DNA from: Pseudomonadota bacterium
GTDB taxonomy: Bacteria > Myxococcota_A > Polyangia > Polyangiales > Polyangiaceae
Direction of reading: 5' to 3'
Assembly: GCA_023398955.1 (NCBI GenBank)
Contig: JAEWRL010000122.1
Location: 1 to 64,000, forward strand
Length of the DNA: 64,000 bases
Positions within the stretch are counted from its first letter, which is position 1, and every line of letters begins with the position of its first letter. Below, one piece after another: positions 56,016 through 64,000 of the stretch. The notes beneath the pieces are model-generated. The model was not told the origin of the DNA. It searched no databases and saw only the letters and a program-made list of their open reading frames with translations. Both the position numbers and the translations under genes were made by a program.

Positions 56016-58700
56016 GTGCACCGGCAAATGAGTCGACCTCGTTCGGCTCGCCGCTGGCGCCCCGCAGCAAGTGCCGTCGCTTTCTCCGCCCTGGCGCTAT
56101 TCGTTCGTTTTGCGCTCGATCCAATCCTCGGCGAGCATCTGCCTTACGTCACGTTCTTCGTCGCGGTCGCGTTGACCGCCTACCTCGAGAACGTCACTGC
56201 AACGGTCCTTGCAATCTTCATCGGCTACGTTGCGGCGAGCTGGTTCTTCGGTGTGATGCGCCAGACGCTCTACCCGCATTCGCTCCCCGATCTCGTCGGG
56301 ACCATCAGCTATTTCGTCGTCTGTGGCGTGATCGCGGCAATGAGCCACCTGATCTCCCTGGCGAAGACGCGGGCACTGGCGAGCCGGGCGGAGCTTGCAA
56401 GCCGTCAGAAGCAGCTCGAGAACGAGATCGCGGAGCGTCGAAGAGCTGAGGCCTCTCTCGCCGAGAGCGAGGCGCGCTATCGCTCGTTGCTCGAGCTCGC
56501 GCCCGACGCGGTCCTGGTGCACCAGGACCGGAAGGTCGTCTACGCCAACGCCGCGAGCCTCGAGCTGTGCGGCGCGGGAGTCCCCGAGCAGCTTCTGGGA
56601 ACGGACGTCATCGAGCTCGTCCATCTCGAGGATCGCGAGAGCTTGATGCGACGGGCCGAGCTCGCTGCGACCGGCGCGCGCACCCCGCCTCGTGAGTTTC
56701 GTCTGCTCCGGCTCGATGGAACAGAGGTGATTGCCGAGGCCTGTGGTGTCAGGATTCAGTACGGTGGCCATCCAGCGGTACAGGTCATCATCCGCGACAT
56801 CACCGAACGGATTCGGTCTCAGCTCGCCTTGCGCGAAGACCAGGCACTGCTCCGCGCGATCATCGATACCATCGCGGATTCCGTCTATGTGAAGGACACG
56901 GAGAGCCGCCTCATCCTCGCCAATCCCGCGGTGCTCGACGCCGTTGGCAAACCTGCAGAGCAGGTGATCGGCCATACTGACCGAGAGTTCTACGACGATC
57001 CCGCCGTCGGCGAGGCGATCCTGCAGCACGACCGCCGGGTCATGGAGTCCGGCACCGTTCAGGTCTTCGAGGAGACGATTCAAACGCCGGACGGCTACCG
57101 CATCGTCCTCAACACGAAGGCGCCGCGCAGGGACGCCTCCGGCCGCATTGTTGGCCTGGTCGGGACGGGCCGAGACATCACGGAGCGCAAACGAACGGAG
57201 GAGGCGGTCCGGGAGAGCGAGCGACTCTACCGCGCGATAGGCGAGTCCATCGACTACGGCGTATGGGTCTGCGACCCATACGGTCGCAATGTCTACACAA
57301 GTCCGTCCTTTCTCAATCTGGTCGGGCTCACGCAGGACCAGTGTTCGAGCTTTGGCTGGGGGAGCGTCCTTCACCCGGAGGATGCGGAGTACACCATGGC
57401 GGCATGGAAGGAATGCGTTCGGACCGGAGGTACGTGGGACATCGAACATCGGTATCGAGGGCTCGACGGCAGGTGGCATCCGATCCTGGCCCGTGGAGTG
57501 CCGGTGCGAAACGAGGCTGGTGAGATAACCGGCTGGGCTGGGATCAACCTCGATATCAGTCGCCTCAAGGAGACGGAGGCCGCCCTGCGCGACGCCGATC
57601 GCCGGAAGGACGAGTTCCTCGCCGTGCTCTCACACGAGCTCCGAAACCCGCTGGCCGCGATCCGCAACGGCCTCTACGTCCTGGAGCATACGGCGTCGGG
57701 TGGCGAGCGAGCCCAACGTGCACAGGCAGTCATCGGACGCCAAGTGACTCACCTGGCGCGGCTCATTGATGACCTCCTGGACGTAACGCGAATCGCGCGC
57801 GGGAAGATCCAGCTCCGGCGCGAACGGCTCGATCTTCCGGCGCTCATCCTCCGCACCGTAGAGGATCATAGAGCAGCTTTGGCGTCGTCGGAGATCGAAC
57901 TCGAGCTCCTCCTGCCGAGCGAACCCATGCAGATCCTCGCCGACGCAACCCGGATTGCTCAGGTGGTAGGGAACCTCCTGGAGAACGCCCGTAAGTTCAC
58001 ACCCCGAGGTGGCAGCGTCGTCGTGTCACTCAGACAGGACGGCAGCGATGCGGTCGTGAGCGTGCGCGATACCGGCGAGGGCATCGCATCGGATCTGCTT
58101 CCGCGGCTCTTTGAGCCGTTCATGCAGGGCACCCAGACGCTCGACCGCAGCCGCGGTGGTCTTGGGCTCGGGCTCGCCCTCTCCAAGGGCCTCGTCGATC
58201 AGCACGGCGGAACGATGTCGGCACTGAGCGAGGGCATTGGACGAGGAGCGGAGTTCACGGTGCGCCTCCCGATCACGCCAATACCTGAACGCACAGTGGT
58301 CGCCGCTCCATCGGCGCCTGTCGTTCGCGGTCGCCGGGTGCTGATCATCGAGGACAATCCCGATGCCGCGGAGAGTCTCCGCGAAGCGCTCGAGCTTGGC
58401 GGTCACGATGTCGCCATCGCCCGTGATGGGCACGAGGGCGTCCGGATTGCTCACGATCTCGTGCCCGAGGTCGTTCTCTGTGACATCGGGCTGCCGGGGA
58501 TGGACGGCTACGCGGTCGCGCGTGCGCTGCGTACGGACGCGAAGCTTGCCGGCTGCTTGCTCGTGGCGCTCACAGGTTACGCATTGCCTGAGGACATCGC
58601 CAAAGCTACCGCCGCCGGCTTCCATCAGCACCTGGCAAAGCCGCCGAGCATGGAGCAGGTCGAGCAACTCCTGGCTGAACGGGCATCCCAATCGGGTTGA
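56016..58700 (+). CDS. PAS-domain hybrid histidine kinase with response-regulator receiver
   Basis: An 894-residue sensor kinase. Residues about 15-120 hold several membrane spans resembling a DUF4118/KdpD-like sensor (FALDPILGEHLPYVTFFVAVALTAYL..ATVLAIFIGYVAASWFFG). A coiled coil follows (about 118-150), then three PAS domains near 150-270 (ARYRSLLELAPDAVLV), 275-395 and 400-520 (WGSVLHPEDAEY, PAS/PAC type). The HisKA box is FLAVLSHELRNPLAAI with the phospho-acceptor His near 541, the HATPase has NLLENARKFT, DTGEGI and GGLGLGLAL, and the C-terminal receiver has VLIIEDNPDAAESL and the phospho-Asp in LCDIGLPGMDG. The output partner is not adjacent. A second ATG at 56028 could be the start. Confidence 0.9.
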   Translation: MHRQMSRPRSARRWRPAASAVAFSALALFVRFALDPILGEHLPYVTFFVAVALTAYLENVTATVLAIFIGYVAASWFFGVMRQTLYPHSLPDLVGTISYFVVCGVIAAMSHLISLAKTRALASRAELASRQKQLENEIAERRRAEASLAESEARYRSLLELAPDAVLVHQDRKVVYANAASLELCGAGVPEQLLGTDVIELVHLEDRESLMRRAELAATGARTPPREFRLLRLDGTEVIAEACGVRIQYGGHPAVQVIIRDITERIRSQLALREDQALLRAIIDTIADSVYVKDTESRLILANPAVLDAVGKPAEQVIGHTDREFYDDPAVGEAILQHDRRVMESGTVQVFEETIQTPDGYRIVLNTKAPRRDASGRIVGLVGTGRDITERKRTEEAVRESERLYRAIGESIDYGVWVCDPYGRNVYTSPSFLNLVGLTQDQCSSFGWGSVLHPEDAEYTMAAWKECVRTGGTWDIEHRYRGLDGRWHPILARGVPVRNEAGEITGWAGINLDISRLKETEAALRDADRRKDEFLAVLSHELRNPLAAIRNGLYVLEHTASGGERAQRAQAVIGRQVTHLARLIDDLLDVTRIARGKIQLRRERLDLPALILRTVEDHRAALASSEIELELLLPSEPMQILADATRIAQVVGNLLENARKFTPRGGSVVVSLRQDGSDAVVSVRDTGEGIASDLLPRLFEPFMQGTQTLDRSRGGLGLGLALSKGLVDQHGGTMSALSEGIGRGAEFTVRLPITPIPERTVVAAPSAPVVRGRRVLIIEDNPDAAESLREALELGGHDVAIARDGHEGVRIAHDLVPEVVLCDIGLPGMDGYAVARALRTDAKLAGCLLVALTGYALPEDIAKATAAGFHQHLAKPPSMEQVEQLLAERASQSG

Positions 58701-59406
58701 GCGTCTTCTACCGCCGGTCGCGACGCGGGCGGCGATAGAGGACGGGCCGCTAGCGGCCTCGCCCATATACCCCTGGGCCCCGGCATGAAAACCCTCAATT
58801 TTCGCGAAACATGAGGCCCCTGTCAAGACAGAAGGACTCGACAGTAGTTGGCGCTGGGCATGCTCCAGTCTTTGAACGGGACCGCTGACGCGCCCGACTT
58901 CTCCTCCCCCACCCCGAGCTCCCACTCCTTCCAGAATCTGCACCGTCAGCCGCTACCGGACCGGTCCCACCGCACTCAAGCTCCGCGAGCTCTTCAGCCT
59001 GTCGCGGCTCGCATCTCCTGCGCTGCCCACCCGCCTCCTGGCTAATGCCGAAGGTAACGGTTCTTGAGAGACAGCTGACCCGAGCTCCTACTCTCACGGA
59101 ACCCCGAGAAAACTCTCCTGGGCAGCCCCATGCCTGGTCGAAACCGCTCCCTTCGTGATGGCCGCTGCTGCTTGGCACCTGCTGCGGCAACCATGGGCGC
59201 GGGCGCTGGTACAGGATGGCCGAGTGACGCCGAGGTAGGTTCTCTGGCTACCCAAGGATGGGAACCCTGGCGCGAACCGTAGGGGCCGCGCAGGTTCTAT
59301 GGTTGAGCTGGACCCGCAGGTGAACTAGAGTGCACAGGTTCGTCAAGCATGCTTACTGAAGCGAGGTGCGTCGGCGCTCGTGGATGGGAGACGGTAGGAA
59401 ACGGCA
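58701..59406. other. Large intergenic region
   Basis: About 700 bp without a supportable gene. Overlapping frames at 58795-59190 (minus) and 58848-59045 (plus) lack conserved character. This is the longest gap between the two signalling blocks and could contain a small RNA or long regulatory region; nothing specific was seen. Confidence 0.4.
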
Positions 59407-61212
59407 ATGGGAAGGAGCAGCGAGACAGATCGGGAGCAACCGCGCCGAGCCGCCAAGGATGCCAATCGCGAGCAACCGCCGCTCCCTGAGAGCATCGGCA
59501 ACCATCGCGTGATCGCTAATTTGGGCAAGGGCGGGATGGGGGATGTGTTTCTCGCCGTCAAGCAGGGCATCGGTGGGTTCAGCAAGCTCTTGGTGATCAA
59601 GCAACTGCGCCCCGTGCTCGCGCTAGACGACGAGTTCCTTGAGATGTTTCTCGAGGAAGCGCGCATTGTCTCGCGCCTCAGCCACCCCAATATCGTTCAC
59701 ACGTATGAGGCCGGGCAGGACGAAGCAGGAAGCTACTTCATTGCGATGGAGTACCTCGAGGGGCAACCGCTCCACCGGATTCAGCAGAGGGCGCTCCAGA
59801 GGGGGCAGCCGTTTCCCCTGAACGCAGCAGTCTGGATACTGCATGAGGTACTTGCCGCCGTCCACCACGCCCATGAGCTCACGGACTTCGATGGCTCTCC
59901 GCTCGGGCTCGTCCACCGTGACCTTTCTCCGCAGAACATCGTGGTCACCTACGCCGGTGAGGTGAAGGTGCTCGACTTCGGCATTGCGAAGGCAGCAAGC
60001 TCGAACGTGGAGACCCGAGCGGGAGTCTACAAAGGCAAGTTGACGTGCATGGCGCCCGAGCAGCTGCAAGGAGCAGGGACGACGCGGCGAGTCGACATCT
60101 TCGCGGTGGGAGCCATGCTGTGGCGGGCGGTCGCTGAGCAGTCGATGTGGGAGGGGCTGACGCCGCCAGAGATTGCTACCCGGTTGGTCGCCGGCCGGGT
60201 TCCAAGGATTCGAGATGTCGTTCCAGGTGCCCCGGAGGAGCTGTTGGCCATCGTCGACAAGGCAACTGCCGCGGACCCTGGGGCGCGCTACGCCTCCGCG
60301 CTGGAGATGCGCCGAGCGCTCGATGGCTTCCTCGATGGGGTCTCCGAAGAGTCCATGCGGGAGTCGATTGCCAAACACATGTCACAACTCTACGGAGAAG
60401 AGCGCGATGCCATGCGTCGCGGTATCGACGCGAGCTTGAAACAGCTCGGTGCGGCATCCGAGCGCGGCCAGACGGTTCCGTTGCCCATCATCCAGGCTCC
60501 ATACGGGACGAGCACGACGAGCGTGGGTTACGTAAACCAAGGGACTCCCATCGTGCAGCAACCGGCACGACAGAGATCACGGTGGGTGCTCGCAGCCGTG
60601 AGCCTGCTTGGGTTTGGCGCGGGCGCCGTTGCCCTGGCGACGGTTCGGCACGGTGACGCGGTGACCGCGCCACGGGCGTCGAACCCGCCTCCCGCCGCAA
60701 CGGGGCAGTCTACGCCACAAGCCGCTCCATCGACCGCGCGGTTCGACGTTTCGGTGTCGCCAGCGACGGCCAGAATCTCCATCGACGGCGTCTCCGCTCC
60801 GAACCCATACTCCGCACGCGTCCCCATTGATGGCGTTCAGAAGCATCTCCGCGTTCAGGCGGACGGCTACGAGTCGCAGGACCACTATATAACTATCGAC
60901 GGCGACCAGCGGCTCACATTGAGCTTGGTCAGAAAGGATGCGCCGAGCCAGGCGCACGGTTCGCGCAGTGCGCGCGACCCAGCGCGAGGTAGGCAAAGCA
61001 GCGCTGTGGCGCCCCATCGGCGCACCGCGCCCGCCCGAGATCCCGGGGAGACGGTGTCCCCCGGAACTCCGCTCAAGCCAGGCGAAACCTCGCTCATGCC
61101 CGCCGAGCCGCTCAAGGCGAACGAGGCTCCGCTCAAGGCCAGCGAGCCACCACCCGGGGTAGTTCCCAAGGTGCAGGTGATTGACGAACCTGAGGTACAA
61201 GTGATTGAATGA
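59407..61212 (+). CDS. Ser/Thr protein kinase, membrane-anchored, with PEGA-like tail
   Basis: A 601-residue eukaryotic-type protein kinase. The kinase domain spans about 30-315: Gly loop NLGKGGMGDVFLA, the lysine in KLLVIKQL, the catalytic HRDLSPQNIVV, the DFG motif LDFGIAKAAS and the APE equivalent MAPEQLQG. The activation segment TRAGVYKGKLTCMAPE resembles active myxobacterial kinases. One membrane span (about 396-416, WVLAAVSLLGFGAGAVALATV) is followed by a Pro/Ala-rich linker, a PEGA-like beta domain near 445-510 (FDVSVSPATARISIDGVS..VQKHLRVQADGYE) and a Pro-rich tail with repeated short motifs. It begins a three-gene unit with the TPR protein and the binding-protein lipoprotein. Confidence 0.9.
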   Translation: MGRSSETDREQPRRAAKDANREQPPLPESIGNHRVIANLGKGGMGDVFLAVKQGIGGFSKLLVIKQLRPVLALDDEFLEMFLEEARIVSRLSHPNIVHTYEAGQDEAGSYFIAMEYLEGQPLHRIQQRALQRGQPFPLNAAVWILHEVLAAVHHAHELTDFDGSPLGLVHRDLSPQNIVVTYAGEVKVLDFGIAKAASSNVETRAGVYKGKLTCMAPEQLQGAGTTRRVDIFAVGAMLWRAVAEQSMWEGLTPPEIATRLVAGRVPRIRDVVPGAPEELLAIVDKATAADPGARYASALEMRRALDGFLDGVSEESMRESIAKHMSQLYGEERDAMRRGIDASLKQLGAASERGQTVPLPIIQAPYGTSTTSVGYVNQGTPIVQQPARQRSRWVLAAVSLLGFGAGAVALATVRHGDAVTAPRASNPPPAATGQSTPQAAPSTARFDVSVSPATARISIDGVSAPNPYSARVPIDGVQKHLRVQADGYESQDHYITIDGDQRLTLSLVRKDAPSQAHGSRSARDPARGRQSSAVAPHRRTAPARDPGETVSPGTPLKPGETSLMPAEPLKANEAPLKASEPPPGVVPKVQVIDEPEVQVIE

Positions 61213-61358
61213 GGGCTCTCATCGCGGATTGGCATCACCGCGAAGAGCCTCCCCAGTTCGCTGCCCGGGTTGGCGGCAGCACCGGTTCCACCGCACCAAC
61301 AATCCATGCGTTCGGGCGGTCCCTCGCCAGAGCACTGATGTAGCAATAGAAGGTAACC

Positions 61359-62168
61359 ATGCGGACCCTGTTTCCCTGTATGTTGCTGAGCGGCCTCCTA
61401 GTGAGCACGCCGCTCGTCGCTCAAGCCGCGCAGCCGGAGAATGACGTGACTGTGGAGGTGGAGCGCTTGGCCCAAGCGGCCTTCGCTCATGCACAGAAGA
61501 GCGAGTACAGCGAGGCCATCGCCACCTATCTCAAGGCGTATCAACTGCGTCCAACAGCGACGCTGCTCTACAATATCGCTGCGATCTACGACCGCCGGCT
61601 TCGCGATACGGAGCTCGCCACTGAGTACTACACGAGGTTTCTCAAGGCGACGGACGCCGAACCAGAGCTCGCTGAGAAGGCGCATCGGAGGCTCGTCGAG
61701 CTTCGAGCGACGGCAGCGGAGGAAAAGGAGCAGTCTCAGGAACCCGCGCCGAGGCAGCCCAATGAGCGCGACACAGCGACAGAGAGCCCCTCGCCCACTG
61801 GCTCCCGAGAGGAACCCGACGCCAACGAGGCCTCTGGGGCGCTGAACACCGCCGGATGGGTGCTGGTCACATCGGGTGCCGTCGTGGCGGGCGCTGGTTT
61901 CGTTCTCGGCGGGCTGGCATGGCGCAACAAGACGACGGCCGACGACGACGAATGCACCTCGGACGGGTGCACCAAGGCCGGACGGGATTTGATAGACGAC
62001 GGCCAAAGCTACGCCTTGATGTCGACGATTGGGGTTGCTGCAGGGGCGGCGCTGGCGGTCGGCGGAATCGTTCTTTGGGGACTGGACTCAACGGGCAGTG
62101 AGAGCGCCCAATTGTCTCTTTCTCCGCAACCGGGCGGCGCCGCGGCGACCCTGAAGGGGAGCTTCTGA
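61359..62168 (+). CDS. TPR-containing periplasmic or membrane protein
   Basis: A 269-residue protein with a signal peptide (MRTLFPCMLLSGLLVSTPLVAQAAQ). A TPR-like pair covers about 30-105 (AAFAHAQKSEYSEAIATYLKAYQLRPTATLLYNIAAIYDRRL), then comes a charged, disordered linker (about 112-155) and two hydrophobic segments (about 160-185 and 212-240) separated by a short Cys/Asp-rich loop. The last 25 residues are probably outside. Proteins of this build often sit beside PEGA kinases in myxobacteria. Its stop overlaps the next ATG by one base (TGATG), so the lipoprotein downstream is co-translated. Confidence 0.75.
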   Translation: MRTLFPCMLLSGLLVSTPLVAQAAQPENDVTVEVERLAQAAFAHAQKSEYSEAIATYLKAYQLRPTATLLYNIAAIYDRRLRDTELATEYYTRFLKATDAEPELAEKAHRRLVELRATAAEEKEQSQEPAPRQPNERDTATESPSPTGSREEPDANEASGALNTAGWVLVTSGAVVAGAGFVLGGLAWRNKTTADDDECTSDGCTKAGRDLIDDGQSYALMSTIGVAAGAALAVGGIVLWGLDSTGSESAQLSLSPQPGGAAATLKGSF

Positions 62169-63634
62169 TGCGGCGCCTCCATGGAACCATTGTGTGCGCT
62201 GGGCTCGGACTGCTCGTTGCGAGCTGCGCGCAGATTATCGGCCTCGAAGACCGTCCGGCGCTCGATGAGTCAGGACCTGGCACCTGCGAAGGCACGCTCA
62301 ACGTTCGCATTCTGGCTAATCACACCGGCCCCACCGCAGACGTGGACGATCCAAAAACGGTAGCCATCGTCGATGTGCTCGATTCCATCAACGCTGGTGG
62401 AGGCATCCATGGATGCCAAATCGACTACGGCGAGATTGGAGACGCATCCTACGTGCCGGCCAACGCCGCCACCCTCTACGACGGCTGGCGGCGCGCCTCT
62501 GGTTGGGACGATGTCTCAGCAATCTTCGCCAATGGAACTCCGGTGATCGGCGCTGTGGCCCGGGCCGCCGAGGAAGACCACAAGGTGGTCATGGCAACGT
62601 CGTTCAGCGCCGCCCACGCCTCACCCCAACCGGTGAGCCATGAAGTCGACATCCCTCACTTGAGAGAAGACTTCGAGGAGGTCACTCGCGCCGATCAACA
62701 GAAGTCATCCGACGGGTATCCCTACCTGTTCTTCCAAGGCACCGACTATTCCACGGCGGCCCGCGGCGCAATGGACTTCGTCGTCCAGCAAGGAGGTCGA
62801 AGGATTGGGTTCTTCTACGACTTCGAGAGCAGCTACGCCGCGCCTCCAGTGGAAGCCGCCAAGACCTATCTTGCCACTCAACCCCTGGCGATCGGCCGGG
62901 ACCTGGATGTGAGCATGGATCTCTCGGTGACGACCGTGGAGGCGGTTCGGACCGCCGCTATCGAGTACTTCACCGCGGAGTTCGAGCATCAGCTGCAAGA
63001 GCCAGACTACGTCGCCGTCGACTGGCTCTGGTTCGGCAATACTCGCGCGTCGGCGAGCGTGACATGTCAAGCCATGGCCGGAGTCTCGGAGCACTTTGCA
63101 GCGAACCCCATCGACGGCATCGACACGTCCGGTTTCGTGCCGAAGGTCATCGCGAACAACTGGGCCGTCGACGAGCTCACCCACAGCGAGACGGGTGGCG
63201 CCTGCAGCGGGAACTGGTGGGTCGTTCAACCGTTCGCGCTCTATGGCGACATGAGCGCGATAGGCATGTCTGAGCTCCTGCGTACTTATGATACCTATCG
63301 CACGAAGTCGACGCACCTGGCAGACGAGGATCCGGCGTTGATCAAGGTGGTCTCGTACGTCGTCGGCTATGTCACCGCCAGGACCTGGGAGCTTGCCGCG
63401 ACCGCCGCGGTGGAGCGAGGAGAACGCGTCACCGGGGCCACGTTGAAAGCGTCGCTGGAAGCCCTGGACAACCAGAACTTGGACGGGTTGACCGCTGGCC
63501 CCATCTCGTACACCCCAGATGATCACCGCCCGCAGAGTCGCGTCTACGTGTATCGCCTGGCGTCGGACGGCAAGCTCGAGCAGGACGGCATCCCAATTGA
63601 CACTCCGCTGAAGAGCGAGTGGTTGGGGTGGTGA
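62168..63634 (+). CDS. Type 1 periplasmic-binding-protein-like lipoprotein
   Basis: A 488-residue lipoprotein with lipobox LLVASC (Cys20) and the short motif CAQIIGLED that recurs after the lipobox in myxobacterial lipoproteins. The rest resembles the branched-chain amino-acid binding-protein fold (type 1 PBP): LNVRILANHTGPTADVD near 40, SINAGGGIHGCQIDY, VSAIFANGTPVIGAVARAAEEDHKVVMATSFS, FVVQQGGRRIGFFYDF and a second lobe with LADEDPALIKVVSYVVGYVTARTWELA. No permease or ATPase genes follow, so it may serve as a sensor lipoprotein for the kinase unit rather than for transport. Confidence 0.78.
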   Translation: MRRLHGTIVCAGLGLLVASCAQIIGLEDRPALDESGPGTCEGTLNVRILANHTGPTADVDDPKTVAIVDVLDSINAGGGIHGCQIDYGEIGDASYVPANAATLYDGWRRASGWDDVSAIFANGTPVIGAVARAAEEDHKVVMATSFSAAHASPQPVSHEVDIPHLREDFEEVTRADQQKSSDGYPYLFFQGTDYSTAARGAMDFVVQQGGRRIGFFYDFESSYAAPPVEAAKTYLATQPLAIGRDLDVSMDLSVTTVEAVRTAAIEYFTAEFEHQLQEPDYVAVDWLWFGNTRASASVTCQAMAGVSEHFAANPIDGIDTSGFVPKVIANNWAVDELTHSETGGACSGNWWVVQPFALYGDMSAIGMSELLRTYDTYRTKSTHLADEDPALIKVVSYVVGYVTARTWELAATAAVERGERVTGATLKASLEALDNQNLDGLTAGPISYTPDDHRPQSRVYVYRLASDGKLEQDGIPIDTPLKSEWLGW

Positions 63635-63907
63635 GTCCCGCGTCATCGTGGCCCGGATGCGTTAGCCCGTCATCGTGACTAGTGTGTCCGGCGCCACAGG
63701 GTTCGCTAGATTGAATGCGTTGGGGCTCGTATGGTGAGTGACTACTCGCCCGCTCTGCGTGCAAGGCGCGGGCTCGATCTCGCCCTGCGAGCGCCGGTTC
63801 GAGCAGAGCGCTGGTCGCACTGGCCCATCAGACAAGGAAGGGCGGTGATCTAGGGGGTCTCTTCAAAGCCGAGCCCGAGCGCCTCCACCACGGATGCTCT
63901 CTCGCAC
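63635..63907. other. Intergenic region before a window-edge gene
   Basis: About 270 bp between the binding-protein lipoprotein and a gene entering from the right end on the minus strand. No structure recognised. Confidence 0.35.
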
Positions 63908-64000
63908 TCACTGCGCCATGAGGCTATTCTGCTCGACCTCGACACGGTTGTCGGTGCAGAACGTGCAGTTCGCGCCGTAGAAGTACCTCCGATTCTCCGT
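63908..64000 (-). CDS. C-terminal fragment of an unidentified protein, cut by the window edge
   Basis: The minus strand is open from the window edge to TGA at 63908-63910 for 30 codons, reading YFYGANCTFCTDNRVEVEQN and then SLMAQ. The Cys-x2-Cys pair and sensible composition suggest the end of a real protein, perhaps secreted with a disulfide. No identity can be given from so short a piece. Confidence 0.4.
   Translation of the reverse strand, partial: TENRRYFYGANCTFCTDNRVEVEQNSLMAQ

Noticed and set aside
56097..57479. 460-codon minus-strand frame opposite the hybrid histidine kinase
   Set aside because: Lies wholly antisense to well-conserved PAS domains; high-GC shadow.
58795..59190. 131-codon minus-strand frame in the long spacer
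   Set aside because: Gly/Arg/Ser-rich, no conserved pattern and no ribosome-binding site.

Overview
This 64-kb window is high-GC, gene-dense chromosomal DNA. The gene content suggests a myxobacterium, most likely of the Sorangium/Polyangium group (Myxococcota, Polyangia). The pointers are a eukaryotic-type Ser/Thr kinase with a PEGA-like tail followed by a TPR protein and a binding-protein-like lipoprotein, Gly-rich lipoproteins, outer-membrane proteins of no named family, and many carbohydrate-active enzymes. This taxonomic call is inferred from family content; no rRNA, tRNA or phylogenetic marker was seen. No CRISPR array, prophage or intact insertion sequence was found.

Layout. 0.4-2.1 kb (minus): a lipoprotein endonuclease/phosphatase-fold protein coupled to a small outer-membrane-type protein. 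2.5-5.0 kb: a large six-hairpin glycosidase-like protein. 5.7-5.9 kb: a 21-bp minisatellite ahead of a helical protein of unknown function. 7.1-8.8 kb (minus): an orphan acetolactate-synthase-like enzyme. 9.2-10.7 kb: a K+/H+ antiporter. 10.9-19.2 kb (minus): a tight seven-gene operon with a DUF4337-like membrane protein, GlgX, a sugar-epimerase-STAS fusion, a DJ-1/PfpI-like protein, an ankyrin protein, an HpcH/HpaI aldolase and a second DJ-1/PfpI protein. 19.7-22.0 kb: PadR regulator, DoxX and an amino-acid permease. 22.0-30.9 kb (minus): a giant NdvB-type cyclic beta-1,2-glucan synthase.

32.2-34.1 kb (minus) encodes what looks like a split flavohaemoglobin: a group-1 truncated haemoglobin, a 2Fe-2S/FAD/NAD(P)H reductase and an NsrR-like Rrf2 regulator with a three-cysteine cluster motif, preceded by a candidate palindromic operator. 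34.4-41.0 kb holds an Rnk-like factor, a large lipoprotein, a catalase and a CE15-like glucuronoyl esterase lipoprotein, with at least one decayed gene between. 41.9-45.3 kb: an SPW/VKOR membrane protein overlapping a GH15 glucoamylase/trehalase-like enzyme.

45.3-52.5 kb (minus) is a seven-gene operon, nearly every junction an ATGA/GTGA overlap: cytochrome P450, NarI-like membrane subunit with a zinc ribbon, nitrate-reductase-like molybdoenzyme, 4Fe-4S ferredoxin subunit, Rieske protein, a small membrane protein and a TDT-family anion channel. Next to it, 52.6-55.6 kb carries a haemerythrin protein, the di-iron Fe-S repair protein (RIC/ScdA) and a divergent NorR activator; a textbook -24/-12 sigma-54 promoter points into RIC. 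With the 32-34 kb cluster, the window therefore holds two differently regulated nitric-oxide/nitrosative-stress modules flanking an unusual molybdoenzyme-P450 operon. The right end has a PAS hybrid histidine kinase and the kinase-TPR-lipoprotein operon.

Most promising as undescribed systems: the P450-molybdoenzyme-Rieske-TDT operon beside the NorR/RIC module, and the GlgX / epimerase-STAS / double DJ-1 / ankyrin / aldolase operon.
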